Shown here piece by piece: positions 46,244-55,181 of a stretch of DNA of 64,000 nucleotides. This stretch comes from Photobacterium profundum. Lineage in GTDB: Bacteria; Pseudomonadota; Gammaproteobacteria; Enterobacterales; Vibrionaceae. A program made the translations under genes and the position numbers. The notes under the pieces are model-generated. The model had not been told where the DNA came from. It worked only from the letters and a program-made list of their open reading frames with translations, and made no database searches. Location of the stretch: the NCBI RefSeq assembly GCF_003026285.1, contig NZ_PYOD01000005.1:248001-312000 (forward strand), given 5' to 3'. Numbering within the stretch: position 1 is the first letter of the stretch; every line of letters begins with the position of its first letter.

Positions 46244-47113
46244 ATGCTCCCTAGAATTTTATTTGCTTTGACCTTGCTGTGCACAGCTTTGCCCGGATTG
46301 GCGCAAGAGCAGGCGTATGCAGAACAAAGCATTTACGATAAACCGCTAATGGAGCGATACGTACTCGACGAGTTGAAAACGCTTCGAACTGATCAGCAAG
46401 ATCTCGAACGTCGATTAATAATACAAATTACTGATCGTGAATTAGCGGTAGCCGATAAATCGTTGAACTATGCCAATGTGACAGTGACGTATTTCTTCTA
46501 CATTATCGCAGGTGTTGCGTCGTTAATTGCAATGATTGGTTGGCAATCATTACGTGAATTACGCACTAATACCAAGAAAATGGCAGATCAGCAGCTAAAA
46601 GATGCAGATGAAAAATTGCAAGAGATTGCAGAGTCATACGAGAAGAAGTTCCAAGTGCTAGAGCGTGAGCTTAAACGTAAAACACGCAACATCAGTGAGA
46701 ACAACAAAGAAATTGAACGCATTAACGAAGTTCATAACTTATGGTTGCGTGCGCAAAGCGCTCAGACATCAGAACAGAAAATTGAAGTGTACGATGAAAT
46801 CTTAAAAATACGTCCAGGCGACTTAGAAGCTTTAACCTATAAAGCGGATGCTGCTATGGAAATTCAAGAATTTCATTGGGCACTCAGCTTGTGTAATCGG
46901 GTGTTAGAAGTGGATGATACCAATGCGCATGCACTGTATCAGCGTGCCTGTGCGTATGCACGACTTGGGGTAGAAGAGCAGGCTATTTCTGATCTTGAGC
47001 GTGCCATTGTTGGCAGTGAATCATTACGTGAGCTAGCAGCGGAAGAAGCTGATTTTGAAACGTTATTTGGTAATGAGCGTTTTGACCTTCTTATTGAAAG
47101 TGGCGATAATTAA
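46244..47113 (+). CDS. Membrane-anchored TPR protein
   Basis: A 289-residue protein from the ATG at 46244, with AAGGA 10 bases upstream. The longer open frame upstream lacks a signal peptide at its start, whereas this start gives one (MLPRILFALTLLCTALPGLAQ). One membrane helix lies at about residues 74-98 (VTYFFYIIAGVASLIAMIGW), then a coiled coil rich in Lys/Glu (105-165), then TPR-like repeats (about 175-250: YDEILKIRPGDLEAL, CNRVLEVDDTNAHALYQRA). It is probably a cytoplasm-facing scaffold. The function is unknown. Confidence 0.75.
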   Translation: MLPRILFALTLLCTALPGLAQEQAYAEQSIYDKPLMERYVLDELKTLRTDQQDLERRLIIQITDRELAVADKSLNYANVTVTYFFYIIAGVASLIAMIGWQSLRELRTNTKKMADQQLKDADEKLQEIAESYEKKFQVLERELKRKTRNISENNKEIERINEVHNLWLRAQSAQTSEQKIEVYDEILKIRPGDLEALTYKADAAMEIQEFHWALSLCNRVLEVDDTNAHALYQRACAYARLGVEEQAISDLERAIVGSESLRELAAEEADFETLFGNERFDLLIESGDN

Positions 47114-47160
47114 TATTTCATCATAAAGATGCTATTTATTCGCTGTTAATTTATTGATAT

Positions 47161-47197
47161 TAAAAAACGATGTTGGTGTATTTTGGCTCCAACATCG
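47161..47197 (-). terminator. Terminator of the MocR-type regulator gene
   Basis: CGATGTTGG / CCAACATCG with a 12-base loop and a T run on the minus strand lies 29 bases past the stop. Confidence 0.75.
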
Positions 47198-47225
47198 GTC
47201 CTTATCTTGCGCTATTTTCCTGTCT

Positions 47226-48662
47226 TTATTTCGCTGTATCTTCTAAGTGAGTTGCGATAATTCTTGCTAGTAACGTGAGTCCTTGTTGCCACTGTTTATT
47301 ATTCTGAAAACTCGCAAAACTAAATCGTATACAGTGATTATATTGCCCTTTGGTAGAGAACATTTTCCCCGGTAATAAACTGATACCAGCTGCCAGTGCT
47401 GCTTGATAAATTACAAAGCCGTCAGCATATTGTGGCAGAGTAAGCCAACATAAAAAGCTACCTTCAGGTTTAGACAAATGGTAGTTCCCTTTGAGTGACG
47501 GACAACGGTCGAAAGCTTGTGTTAAGCACGCAGTAAAGTCACGTTGGTTCACACGATAATTACGACGAATCTTATTTAAGTGTTGACGGTATTTTCCGGT
47601 TGTTAAAAACTCGCCTACAGCTGACTGCATTAAATTCAAGCTGCCCATATTATCGCTTATTAGGCGCTTTTCTATTTGGTGCTGGTATTTCCCCGCTAAA
47701 ACCCATCCAAGACGTAAACGTGAATCAAGGGTTTTTGAAAGTGAATTGCAGTAAATAACACGTCCCTCAGTATCCAAGGTTTTCAAGGTTTGTGGGCGGT
47801 TCTGGTAAGCCAAACCACCGAATACATCATCTTCGATAATGGGAATACCGGTAGTGAGATTGAGCAGGGCATGCCGTGCAGAATCGGGCATTACTGCACC
47901 TGTTGGATTGTTGTAACTTGGGTTTAATAGAATGGCTTTGACTGTCCATTGTTTAAGGGCTTTCGATAATTCCACCAAATCGATACCAGTGGTGGTATTG
48001 GTCGGAATTTCCAATGCTTTTAAGCCAAGAGATTCCAGTAATAATAAGGTGCCGAAATAGCAGGGTGAATCAACTAATACAATATCACCCGGTTGAGTTA
48101 GAGCTTGTAAACTCAGGCTAATAGCTTGTTGTGCACCATGGGTAATTAATATTTCATTGGGCGATGTGATAATCCCTAATTCTTCATTGATATGTACCAG
48201 TTGCTTGACCAAAACTTCATTGCCTGGTGGCATTTGGTAATGGCAAGGAATGGTAGTTTGATAGCGGCTATGACGGCCAATTTCAGCATATAAAGAACGA
48301 ATTGCAGGGAAATCGGTATTCGGATGTGCAGAACCAGCTGGCATTGAATACTGTTCTAAAGGATGCTTGAGAATGGTTTTGCTAATTGCCATTAAATCGA
48401 CATAGCTAGGTTCGTTAGCTGGTTGCGATACAGGTTGGGTCGGTTGGCATACAACATACCCAGAACGTGGCAGCGATGAAATAATACTAATAGCTTCTAA
48501 TTCTTGGTAAGCACGAATTACAGTATTTTTGCTGACAGCCAATTGTTCACTTAACTCTCGAATCGATGGCAACTTATCACCGACTTGATAGCTACCTTGA
48601 TTGATACGTTGGGTAATATACCGTTCTACAGAGTGGTATTTTTTACTGATAGAGGCTGTCAT
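47226..48662 (-). CDS. MocR-type regulator (GntR plus aminotransferase domain)
   Basis: A 478-residue fusion: a GntR winged helix (residues 10-75, YITQRINQGSYQVGDKLPSIRELSEQ is the typical opening) joined to a class I aminotransferase-like domain. The PLP lysine is present (CNSLSKTLDSRLR), with NPSYNNPTGAV and IIEDDVFGGL. Such MocR proteins use PLP or an amino compound as effector rather than catalysing transamination. It is divergent from the EamA exporter gene at 48814, the usual arrangement when it controls that exporter. Confidence 0.88.
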   Translation of the reverse strand: MTASISKKYHSVERYITQRINQGSYQVGDKLPSIRELSEQLAVSKNTVIRAYQELEAISIISSLPRSGYVVCQPTQPVSQPANEPSYVDLMAISKTILKHPLEQYSMPAGSAHPNTDFPAIRSLYAEIGRHSRYQTTIPCHYQMPPGNEVLVKQLVHINEELGIITSPNEILITHGAQQAISLSLQALTQPGDIVLVDSPCYFGTLLLLESLGLKALEIPTNTTTGIDLVELSKALKQWTVKAILLNPSYNNPTGAVMPDSARHALLNLTTGIPIIEDDVFGGLAYQNRPQTLKTLDTEGRVIYCNSLSKTLDSRLRLGWVLAGKYQHQIEKRLISDNMGSLNLMQSAVGEFLTTGKYRQHLNKIRRNYRVNQRDFTACLTQAFDRCPSLKGNYHLSKPEGSFLCWLTLPQYADGFVIYQAALAAGISLLPGKMFSTKGQYNHCIRFSFASFQNNKQWQQGLTLLARIIATHLEDTAK

Positions 48663-48721
48663 TCAAGTTCGACCTTTCCTAAAAATAATGAGCGTGACTA
48701 GCATTGACTGAATAAATCAAT

Positions 48722-48775
48722 CTGTACCCATAAAAAGAAAATAAACTGTCCCTTTTTAAAAATACTGTACCCATT
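48722..48775. promoter_or_regulatory. Three repeated boxes in the mocR/eamA intergenic region
   Basis: CTGTACCCAT (48722-48731), CTGTCCCTTT (48746-48755) and CTGTACCCAT (48765-48774) are direct repeats with starts 24 and 19 bp apart. MocR/PdxR regulators bind direct repeats in divergent promoters. They lie 39-92 bp before the EamA start. Confidence 0.55.
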
Positions 48776-48813
48776 AAAGTAATGGCAAATAAACAAAAAG
48801 AACAGAGGTTTTC

Positions 48814-49719
48814 ATGTTAGCTCGCTTTGCACCTTTTATTTTTGTCGTGCTGTGGAGTTCCGGCTTCGTTGGTGCTCGCTTAGGGTTGGATTATGCCGAA
48901 CCCGCCACATTTTTATTAATGCGTATGTTAGCAAATGTGGCTGTTTTTCTAGTGCTATTGGTGTTACTGCGTGCCCGTTTACCCAGAGGTAAAGATTTGG
49001 GGCATTCAATGGTTGCTGGTCTGCTGATTCATGGATTCTATTTAGGGGGCACTTATGAAGGTATTTCGATGGGTATGCCTGCAGGATTATGTGCTTTATT
49101 AGTGGGGCTTCAGCCGATTTTAACTGCCGTATTATTAGTGAGTTTCAGTTCAGAGAAGCTGCGTTTATCACAGTGGATTGGTTTGGTCATTGGTTTTATC
49201 GGTATCACTTTTGTTTTGCAAGGCAATATGGAATGGCAGCAAGAAGGTCAACGCGAAGCGGCTTATAGTTTTGCAGTGTTGGCACTGATGGGTATTACAT
49301 TGGGCACCTTGTATCAGAAGAAGTTTTGTCAGGGTGTCGATATGGTTGGTGGAGCAGTGTGGCAATATACTGCGGCTGCTCTGTTGTTCGTACCTATTGC
49401 GCTTTCAACTGAAACAATGGTGGTACAGTGGACCACCGAATTTACGTTAACCTTACTATGGCTAGTCTTTGTGTTGTCTGTGGTGGCGATTCTTTTACTG
49501 CTGTATATGGTGAAGCATGGCGAGTCGTCGAAAGTCGCATCAACGTTTTATCTTGTACCACCGATGACAGCATTCCAAGCATGGTTGGTATTTGGCGAAA
49601 AGTTTGATGGCTACGGCGTGATTGGTTTTATGCTTGCTGCTTGTGCTGTTTTCCTTGTTACACGAAAGCCTAAACGACCGATTGCGGCAGGCTCAACGGC
49701 AAAAAGTACTGTGTTGTAA
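48814..49719 (+). CDS. EamA/DMT family transporter
   Basis: A 301-residue, 10-helix drug/metabolite-type permease made of two EamA repeats (about 1-140 and 150-285). The opening FAPFIFVVLWSSGFVGARLG is typical, as is the second-repeat helix LVPPMTAFQAWLVFGE. GAGG lies 5 bases before the ATG. The divergent MocR regulator suggests export of an amino acid or related metabolite, possibly PLP-reactive. The substrate cannot be told from sequence. Confidence 0.85.
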   Translation: MLARFAPFIFVVLWSSGFVGARLGLDYAEPATFLLMRMLANVAVFLVLLVLLRARLPRGKDLGHSMVAGLLIHGFYLGGTYEGISMGMPAGLCALLVGLQPILTAVLLVSFSSEKLRLSQWIGLVIGFIGITFVLQGNMEWQQEGQREAAYSFAVLALMGITLGTLYQKKFCQGVDMVGGAVWQYTAAALLFVPIALSTETMVVQWTTEFTLTLLWLVFVLSVVAILLLLYMVKHGESSKVASTFYLVPPMTAFQAWLVFGEKFDGYGVIGFMLAACAVFLVTRKPKRPIAAGSTAKSTVL

Positions 49720-49768
49720 ATTAAAGCCAATTTGAAAGACGAGAAAGATAGGTGTATAGGTCAAAGTT

Positions 49769-50104
49769 CTAATCAAGGCGATTGCTGTTAAAGCTTTGAC
49801 CAACCTCTGCTTGCTTAGATCGTTTATTGTAAATACAAACCATTGATGAATCGGGGGCGCGTAATCCTGTACTGCTTTTCAGTTTGCCTCTGGCTATCGC
49901 CATGCCATAAGACTCTGTGCCGTATGGGTCGATATAGATATGATAACGAGAAAAAGAACGATCAAATTGAATACTGCATTGTGTTCTAACTGCTTGCTCA
50001 AATTCTTCCCACGCATCAGAAGAAGAGGCATGCACCGAGAATGACGAAAAAACACCCATAATTAGGGTGAAGAAGAAAAGTGAAGGAAGTGTGTGTATTT
50101 TCAC
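49769..50104 (-). CDS. Small secreted hypothetical protein
   Basis: A 111-residue protein with a signal peptide (residues 1-26, cleavage probably after VHA). The mature part has two cysteines (QCSIQF and MVCIYNKRS), probably a disulfide, and the phrases YHIYIDPYGTESYGMAIARG and TGLRAPDSSMVCIY. I do not recognise the family. It is a single gene on the minus strand between the EamA gene and the tRNA, convergent with the EamA gene. Confidence 0.6.
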   Translation of the reverse strand: MKIHTLPSLFFFTLIMGVFSSFSVHASSSDAWEEFEQAVRTQCSIQFDRSFSRYHIYIDPYGTESYGMAIARGKLKSSTGLRAPDSSMVCIYNKRSKQAEVGQSFNSNRLD

Positions 50105-50311
50105 GCATATATCTCGTTAATATCCGTATATAGATTTTAGTATCGCATGTTGTCCTAAGAGTGCAATGCCTGATTCAACGGCATTTTTTGATCGTTTTTG
50201 TATGTTATTCACCCTGATATAAATTTTTATTACGATACTGCTCAATAACCATCCAGTTAGCATTGTAAGGTATTTACAACCTATTAGGAGGTAGGTATTA
50301 TTCGCCGCGTT

Positions 50312-50402
50312 GGAGAGATGGCTGAGTGGTCGAAAGCACCGGTCTTGAAAACCGGCAAGGGTTTATAGCCCTTCTAGGGTTCAAATCCCTATCTCTCCGC
50401 CA
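50312..50402 (+). tRNA. serT: tRNA-Ser (anticodon UGA)
   Basis: A 91-base class II tRNA with encoded CCA. The acceptor arm GGAGAGA pairs with TCTCTCC, the D arm is present, the anticodon loop CTTGAAA has TGA at 50346-50348, the long variable arm is AAGGGTTTATAGCCCTT, and the T arm AGGGTTCAAATCCCT is perfect. It reads UCA codons. tRNA-Ser genes are common integration sites, but no integrase is present nearby. Confidence 0.97.
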
Positions 50403-50411
50403 CATTTAGAG

Positions 50412-50440
50412 AAAGGCGCTGATTTATCAGCGCCTTTTTT
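50412..50440 (+). terminator. Terminator after tRNA-Ser
   Basis: AAAGGCGCTGA / TCAGCGCCTTT with a TTTA loop and T run, 10 bases past the tRNA. Confidence 0.9.
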
Positions 50441-50513
50441 GCATCTAGCGTTTGTGGTTAGAGTAATTTGTGCCAAATCCGCCTTACCCAGAGCACTCCG
50501 CTACATTCAAAGA

Positions 50514-50542
50514 AGCCGCTACATTGTTAGCGGCTTTTTTAC
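50514..50542 (+). terminator. Second hairpin terminator after tRNA-Ser
   Basis: AAGCCGCTA / TAGCGGCTT with a 6-base loop, then Ts. Two terminators in a row, with no gene between, may backstop tRNA transcription. Confidence 0.7.
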
Positions 50543-50580
50543 GTCTGTAGTTTACCAATCCGATAGGGATGCAGAACCCT

Positions 50581-50617
50581 AAAAAAGAAGAACCACAACT
50601 TGAAAGCTGGGTTCTTC
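50581..50617 (-). terminator. Terminator of the M66 protease gene
   Basis: GAAGAACC / GGTTCTTC with a 15-base loop and a T run on the minus strand, 32 bases past the stop. Confidence 0.7.
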
Positions 50618-50648
50618 AAATAGGCTTACAGATATAACGACTAGATTG

Positions 50649-53303
50649 TTAATTTATGTCTGAGATATATGTCCAGAATCTGTTATTGGTTTTATTGGTT
50701 GGGTAATACCAATAGCGGCCATCACTGCCTAATCCTGAAAGCTTGAATAACTCCTTATCTCCATTGTAAGGATTATCGTATACATACATGTCTCCAATTG
50801 TGCCAATTCGGTCGTAATCTCCCCATTGATGATAGGACTTATTCTTGTCATATCCATTTACGGTGTACGACAAAGGTGCTTTAACCGGATCAATTGCTCT
50901 TTCAACTAACGCATTCCCTTTACATACAATCGCAGCACTTTGTGGAAGATCTGCTTCAGGTATATTGACATGGAATTTATTCATCGTATTGCTATTGCTG
51001 CGCATATCAGAGAGCTTAAAGTTCAACGACTGGCCATTGCTCGTCTCTACCTGCAGCTGACAATTATTGGCAGAAAGGCGTTCATTATCATTGCTGTAAG
51101 TAAAGCCATATGAACCATGCAGGGCAGGGTAAATGTAACTAGGTAATATCCCTTTAGGATCGTAATAACCCACAAGAGTGGTAACTGGAATACCAAATGA
51201 AGTCGGTACTCTTGCAATCGTAAGATCTGGGGCTTCGTCTTCATTCCAAGTTATACCGTCAGAGATATATGATGTTTTCAATCCATTATAAATAAGAACA
51301 GAATCGCCATTAATCTGAAGGTGGCTATTGTAACCTGCTCTATGGTTGATCGTGATAGTACGACCTTTATTACTCTCTGATGCCGTAGGAACATTGATAT
51401 ACTTGGTCCAGTTACCGTTGTACATCCCAATGGTCACTAAGGAGTAATCTTCAAATAAACCCGTTAGATAATCTTCCGATAAATCGTTGATTGACGCATT
51501 AACTTGCTCTCCATCCATTACCCTGTGCTGATAGGGTTCCATAGTTTGGGTAACTGGGTCCCATTTTCTAAAACCAGTATCAGAATCTGCTGAAAAAACG
51601 ATCTTTGACTCAAGATTACGCTGGATATTAGCGGCAGTATAAGGCGTGTAAAGAGTGAAACGATTAACCGCCGACATGGGCGCACCCCCTGCCATGGAAT
51701 CGGAACCAAATTTTCTACCATCGAAAGGTGCCTGGCATTCGCCATTAAGGCACGCGCTCTGATTGCTTTTCTTCGATGACATGTTCGGTATGAACTTGTT
51801 CAGATCTGCATCCCACCCCCAAGTGGAGTTAACGGCATCAGCTTGACGGTGGATCGAACCACTAAACCCACCGGGGTAATGCCCCATGCCGAAGTTGTGT
51901 CCAACTTCATGGCTAAATTCATTACCCAAAGAAGAATCTAAAGTGACAATGCCACCACCACCAGAACCTCCGTGAGTCACTACACCGTTCTCATAATTAC
52001 CACGACTGTTGTGAGCTGCTAGCTGTGACGCTAAATATGGATGTCCACTTTCACCTTCACCAATAGAGCTGTTGATGCCATAGTTGGCGTTATCAATGCC
52101 GATAGAAATGAGTTCTTTCCCAATTCGTTGACGCATCGTACCACCATGCCATCCGCCGGTGCTTGGGTCGAAGTCGGTCAGCAAGGTACCGTTCGGCAGC
52201 ATGACTTCAGGTAAATAAAGTGATTCATATTGGCTAACGGTCATACGGCTAACTGGCACGGTTTGGAAATATTCACGTTGTGCTGAGGTATCTTTCGCAA
52301 AGTAAAAAGCATCACGGGGCTCAGTTAACATACCAATATCAATGGTATGGATGAGTAGTTCTGAAGGTGCGCCTACTTTTATGCCGCTTAGCTCACCAGA
52401 AAGATCCCCATGAGTGAACTGCATCTTGATGCCAGGTTGAATCCAGTTTGGCGGCAGCTTAAGACTCCACGTGTTATCGGCATAAACTAGCTTATTGTTC
52501 TCTAGTTCACCTTCACGAATCCATTGACCATTTAAATGTTTAAATACGAGTGTGTTACCACGGGTAATGGTCGTAGAACGATCACTGTAATGTATATTTG
52601 ACGAGTACCCAGCCCTTGACGTCACTCTTACGACTTTATCTGTCATTGATGCTGAATTTGGCAGGTAAATATTTCTGGTCCACACGCCATCTGCTGTATT
52701 AATCTCAACTAAATTATTGGTTGTTAGTGTTGTTTGAAGAAACGCTGCATTAGGATCACTGAGCTTGGCTATTGTTGCCGCTGAATTAATGACAGTAGAG
52801 GCACCTTCAATCGGCTTAAAATCAAGTTCGCCTTCAGGCGCACCATCAATGGCATAAGTAGTTTTAGGTAGTTGGCCAGGAGGGTTAAGGCGCATCGTAC
52901 CTAGGTTACGACCTTGGTTATCAATTGCAGTAACTCGTAATGGAGTAGCAATATCTAGATCATTTTGCTTGGGTTTAACCATAAGCAATGATGTTCGTTG
53001 AGCTGTCAAATAGGGTTGAACATCACCCTCTATTCCATTTTTTGATGGCATGATCTGGCTTTGAGCAAATGATACCGATGCCTCTAAGCTACCTTCTAAA
53101 TCACTCGGCAAGTCATTGTTATTAAAGATTGTAAAAGCAGAAGGTGCAGTGGTTGACTCTGTCGTTTGCTCTGTAGCATAAACAGCACTAGAGGCTAAAA
53201 TACTAGCCACTATGCTGGCGATATAGGTGATTTTTAAACGTGAGTGAGTGGATGAAAAGTTGCGTCGTTCCGAGGAAACCAGTGAAGGTGTTTGATGTAA
53301 CAT
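50649..53303 (-). CDS. TagA/StcE-like M66 metalloprotease
   Basis: An 884-residue secreted zinc protease. The catalytic motif HEVGHNFGMGH is at residues 465-475, the HExxHxxGxxH form of the M66 family (StcE of E. coli, TagA of V. cholerae), which cleaves mucin-like glycoproteins. A long N-region precedes a signal-type helix (about 25-42, cleavage near VYA). Two related beta modules are visible at about 207-240 (VWTRNIYLPN...RAGYSSNI) and 631-662 (NWTKYINVPT...RAGYNSHL). Cysteines are few (518, 523, 748, 794). AAGGA lies 8 bases before the ATG. A c-di-GMP-I riboswitch lies in the leader. Confidence 0.85.
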   Translation of the reverse strand: MLHQTPSLVSSERRNFSSTHSRLKITYIASIVASILASSAVYATEQTTESTTAPSAFTIFNNNDLPSDLEGSLEASVSFAQSQIMPSKNGIEGDVQPYLTAQRTSLLMVKPKQNDLDIATPLRVTAIDNQGRNLGTMRLNPPGQLPKTTYAIDGAPEGELDFKPIEGASTVINSAATIAKLSDPNAAFLQTTLTTNNLVEINTADGVWTRNIYLPNSASMTDKVVRVTSRAGYSSNIHYSDRSTTITRGNTLVFKHLNGQWIREGELENNKLVYADNTWSLKLPPNWIQPGIKMQFTHGDLSGELSGIKVGAPSELLIHTIDIGMLTEPRDAFYFAKDTSAQREYFQTVPVSRMTVSQYESLYLPEVMLPNGTLLTDFDPSTGGWHGGTMRQRIGKELISIGIDNANYGINSSIGEGESGHPYLASQLAAHNSRGNYENGVVTHGGSGGGGIVTLDSSLGNEFSHEVGHNFGMGHYPGGFSGSIHRQADAVNSTWGWDADLNKFIPNMSSKKSNQSACLNGECQAPFDGRKFGSDSMAGGAPMSAVNRFTLYTPYTAANIQRNLESKIVFSADSDTGFRKWDPVTQTMEPYQHRVMDGEQVNASINDLSEDYLTGLFEDYSLVTIGMYNGNWTKYINVPTASESNKGRTITINHRAGYNSHLQINGDSVLIYNGLKTSYISDGITWNEDEAPDLTIARVPTSFGIPVTTLVGYYDPKGILPSYIYPALHGSYGFTYSNDNERLSANNCQLQVETSNGQSLNFKLSDMRSNSNTMNKFHVNIPEADLPQSAAIVCKGNALVERAIDPVKAPLSYTVNGYDKNKSYHQWGDYDRIGTIGDMYVYDNPYNGDKELFKLSGLGSDGRYWYYPTNKTNNRFWTYISDIN

Positions 53304-53368
53304 GTTGTATATCCTTATTCGTTAGGAGTTATTAACGAAAAGGGCTGCAACCAAGCAGGAAAACTATA

Positions 53369-53395
53369 AACAGTTATGATCCATTCAAAACTGTT
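53369..53395 (-). promoter_or_regulatory. Hairpin between riboswitch and M66 gene
   Basis: AACAGTT (53369-53375) pairs with AACTGTT (53389-53395), and a T-rich stretch follows on the minus strand. It lies just after the aptamer and is a candidate expression platform, more like a weak terminator than a ribosome-site blocker. Confidence 0.45.
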
Positions 53396-53403
53396 GATAA
53401 AGC

Positions 53404-53489
53404 TATGGCGGCTCCGCTGTCATAGGTCTGTGTAACCCTTAAACCGGTAGCTTTGCGTCCTAGCCTTTCGACTAGTTTGCCCTTTACAT
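53404..53489 (-). promoter_or_regulatory. Cyclic di-GMP-I (GEMM) riboswitch
   Basis: Read on the minus strand: AAAGGGCAAAC, a GAAA tetraloop in TAGTCGAAAGGCTA, then GGACGCAAAGC, CCGG and TTTAAGGG, with a second arm ending GCGGAGCCGCC. These are the conserved elements and order of the GEMM-I aptamer as in V. cholerae Vc2, including the tetraloop and its receptor. It lies about 100 bases before the M66 protease ATG in the same direction. A TATAGT-type -10 lies just upstream (about 53493-53498). Confidence 0.93.
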
Positions 53490-53854
53490 ACTATATGTAA
53501 AATTGTGATTTTAAATAAATATTGAGGTATATCTTATGGGTTCTTATCCCAACCATAACGGATGAAACGTTATTCTGCTGCTAGGTGATGAAGTAAAGAG
53601 CGATACAACTTAAAATGCAACAAGCGCATAATTATTTTGTATGGTTGCTTCATATCTATAGCCTTGCTCTTTAGTTATATGCTCAAAAAGTATCAATGCA
53701 TAATAAAAATGCACATTAAGAAGGGGGGATGCTTTGTGGAGGGGATGAACAGGAGGAGTTCAATGATTTAATACTAACCAAAACAAGTACCTGAACGTTT
53801 ATTCATTCAGTTACTGTGATGTTATTTTAACGTTCTCTACTATTTATGAACAGA
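53490..53854. other. Empty region between riboswitch and nanA terminator
   Basis: It is AT-rich with the riboswitch promoter at its left edge. No gene or structured element that I can support is visible. Confidence 0.3.
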
Positions 53855-53889
53855 ATAAAAAAGCCCATTAGTGTTTAACTAACAGGCAT
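53855..53889 (-). terminator. Terminator of nanA
   Basis: The stem GCCCATTAGT / ACTAACAGGC (one mismatch) with a 5-base loop is followed by eight Ts on the minus strand. Confidence 0.8.
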
Positions 53890-53915
53890 TTATAGTTATT
53901 AAGAGTCTTGTATTA

Positions 53916-54812
53916 TTAGCGTTTAATAAAGTCTGCGTCGCGCATTTTATTGATTACATCTTGTTTTTGTTCAAGCGTTAAGGCTTTTAGTGGAAGGCGA
54001 GGGTCACCAGCATCAATATCATGTAATGCCATTGCTGCTTTACCTGCTGCTACGCCACCATATTCAACTAATACTCGTATGAGTGAAATAACATTGTCCA
54101 TGCCTGTAATAACGTCTGCATGTTTGCCGTTATGAAAATCTTCAATAATTTGATTAAAGTGCGGAGCAGCATAGTTGTACGTACTGCCTACTGCGCCGAT
54201 GGCACCAATAGCGAGTGCGCCAGGTAAGAATTCATCAACGCCAAATGGAATGTCAAATTTTCCGTCGCAGGCGCGAAGGCAACGTTGGTATTCGTATAAA
54301 TCACCGCTGTTAAACTTTAAGCCGTATAGGTTTGGAATGCGGTTTTCAGCTTTGATTAAGAACTGCTCCATATCCAGATTTACGCCAGACATACCTGAAT
54401 GGTAGTAGTAGAAACCTTTTGATGGTGCAGCTGCAGCAACGGCAGCACAGTAGTCGACAAGATCGTCAACACTACCTGGTTTGAAAAAGCATGGACCAAT
54501 TGCTGAAGTAGCAAAAATATCAAGGGTGTCGGCATGGCGAGTTAATTCAAGCGTATCAACAATACTTAGTGCGCCAGTATGAACGGTGATTTTTAAACGC
54601 CCTTGAGATACTTCAGCCCAACGCTCTGCGATTGCTTTGCGTTCTTCTACAGAACAGTGAATACCTTCACCAGTTGTACCGCAAATATAAACACCATTGA
54701 CGCCATCTTTGATCAAGTGCTCTGCAATTTTATCAATGATCGGCAGGTTAACATTACCTTTCGCATCAAATGGGGTGTGAGGTGCAGCAATCAAGCCAGT
54801 AAGCTTTTCCAT
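53916..54812 (-). CDS. nanA: N-acetylneuraminate lyase
   Basis: A 298-residue DHDPS-fold aldolase that splits sialic acid to ManNAc and pyruvate. The Schiff-base lysine is K166 (YGLKFNSG), the catalytic tyrosine is Y137 (FYYYHSG) and the carboxylate-binding GTTGEG is at about 45-50, all at NanA positions. It is transcribed away from the rest of the nan cluster and divergent from nanR. A 15-bp inverted repeat, the candidate NanR site, lies 22 bp before its start. Confidence 0.95.
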   Translation of the reverse strand: MEKLTGLIAAPHTPFDAKGNVNLPIIDKIAEHLIKDGVNGVYICGTTGEGIHCSVEERKAIAERWAEVSQGRLKITVHTGALSIVDTLELTRHADTLDIFATSAIGPCFFKPGSVDDLVDYCAAVAAAAPSKGFYYYHSGMSGVNLDMEQFLIKAENRIPNLYGLKFNSGDLYEYQRCLRACDGKFDIPFGVDEFLPGALAIGAIGAVGSTYNYAAPHFNQIIEDFHNGKHADVITGMDNVISLIRVLVEYGGVAAGKAAMALHDIDAGDPRLPLKALTLEQKQDVINKMRDADFIKR

Positions 54813-54833
54813 AGTAGCCCTTATAATAACCAG

Positions 54834-54848
54834 TGAAGTTAAACTTCA
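54834..54848. promoter_or_regulatory. Candidate NanR operator before nanA
   Basis: TGAAGTTAAACTTCA, a near-perfect 15-bp inverted repeat (TGAAGT and ACTTCA around a 3-base centre). Confidence 0.7.
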
Positions 54849-54943
54849 AATTATTTATCTTAAGTGGAGTTGGGGTTATTGTATGGAGTAATATTCCGAG
54901 AGGCAATTGACGATTACTGATTTAGACAACCAGAATTTAAAAT

Positions 54944-54959
54944 TGTGACCTTGTCTACA
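54944..54959. promoter_or_regulatory. Possible CRP site between nanA and nanR
   Basis: TGTGA-N6-CTACA matches the TGTGA-N6-TCACA consensus at 8 of 10 positions. It is 132 bp before nanA and 223 bp before nanR. CRP control of nan genes is known in Vibrio vulnificus; for this site it is inference. Confidence 0.35.
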
Positions 54960-55100
54960 AACCTTATTTTTAGCGGTCTTTTTTGAATGTCTTATTGTTT
55001 TTTTCTGCTAATGATCACGGTAAATTTTATGTTTCCAATAATCAATCACTTTTATTAAGAGCGAGATAGCTTCAAGATTGATATTGTTTATTGAATTATA

Positions 55101-55115
55101 TGGAGTTTAGCTTCA
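55101..55115. promoter_or_regulatory. Candidate NanR operator before nanR
   Basis: TGGAGTTTAGCTTCA matches the shared 15-bp inverted repeat with two or three changes, 67 bp before the nanR start. This suggests autoregulation. Confidence 0.55.
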
Positions 55116-55181
55116 CATGAAGATGTAAGCGTGTAAAATTACTTTTTAGAATTGAGATAAGCAAAAATAGAGGTAATAAGG

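Noticed and set aside
50312..53303. A tRNA-Ser-integrated genomic island carrying the M66 gene
   Set aside because: No integrase and no direct repeat of the tRNA 3' end were seen in the window.
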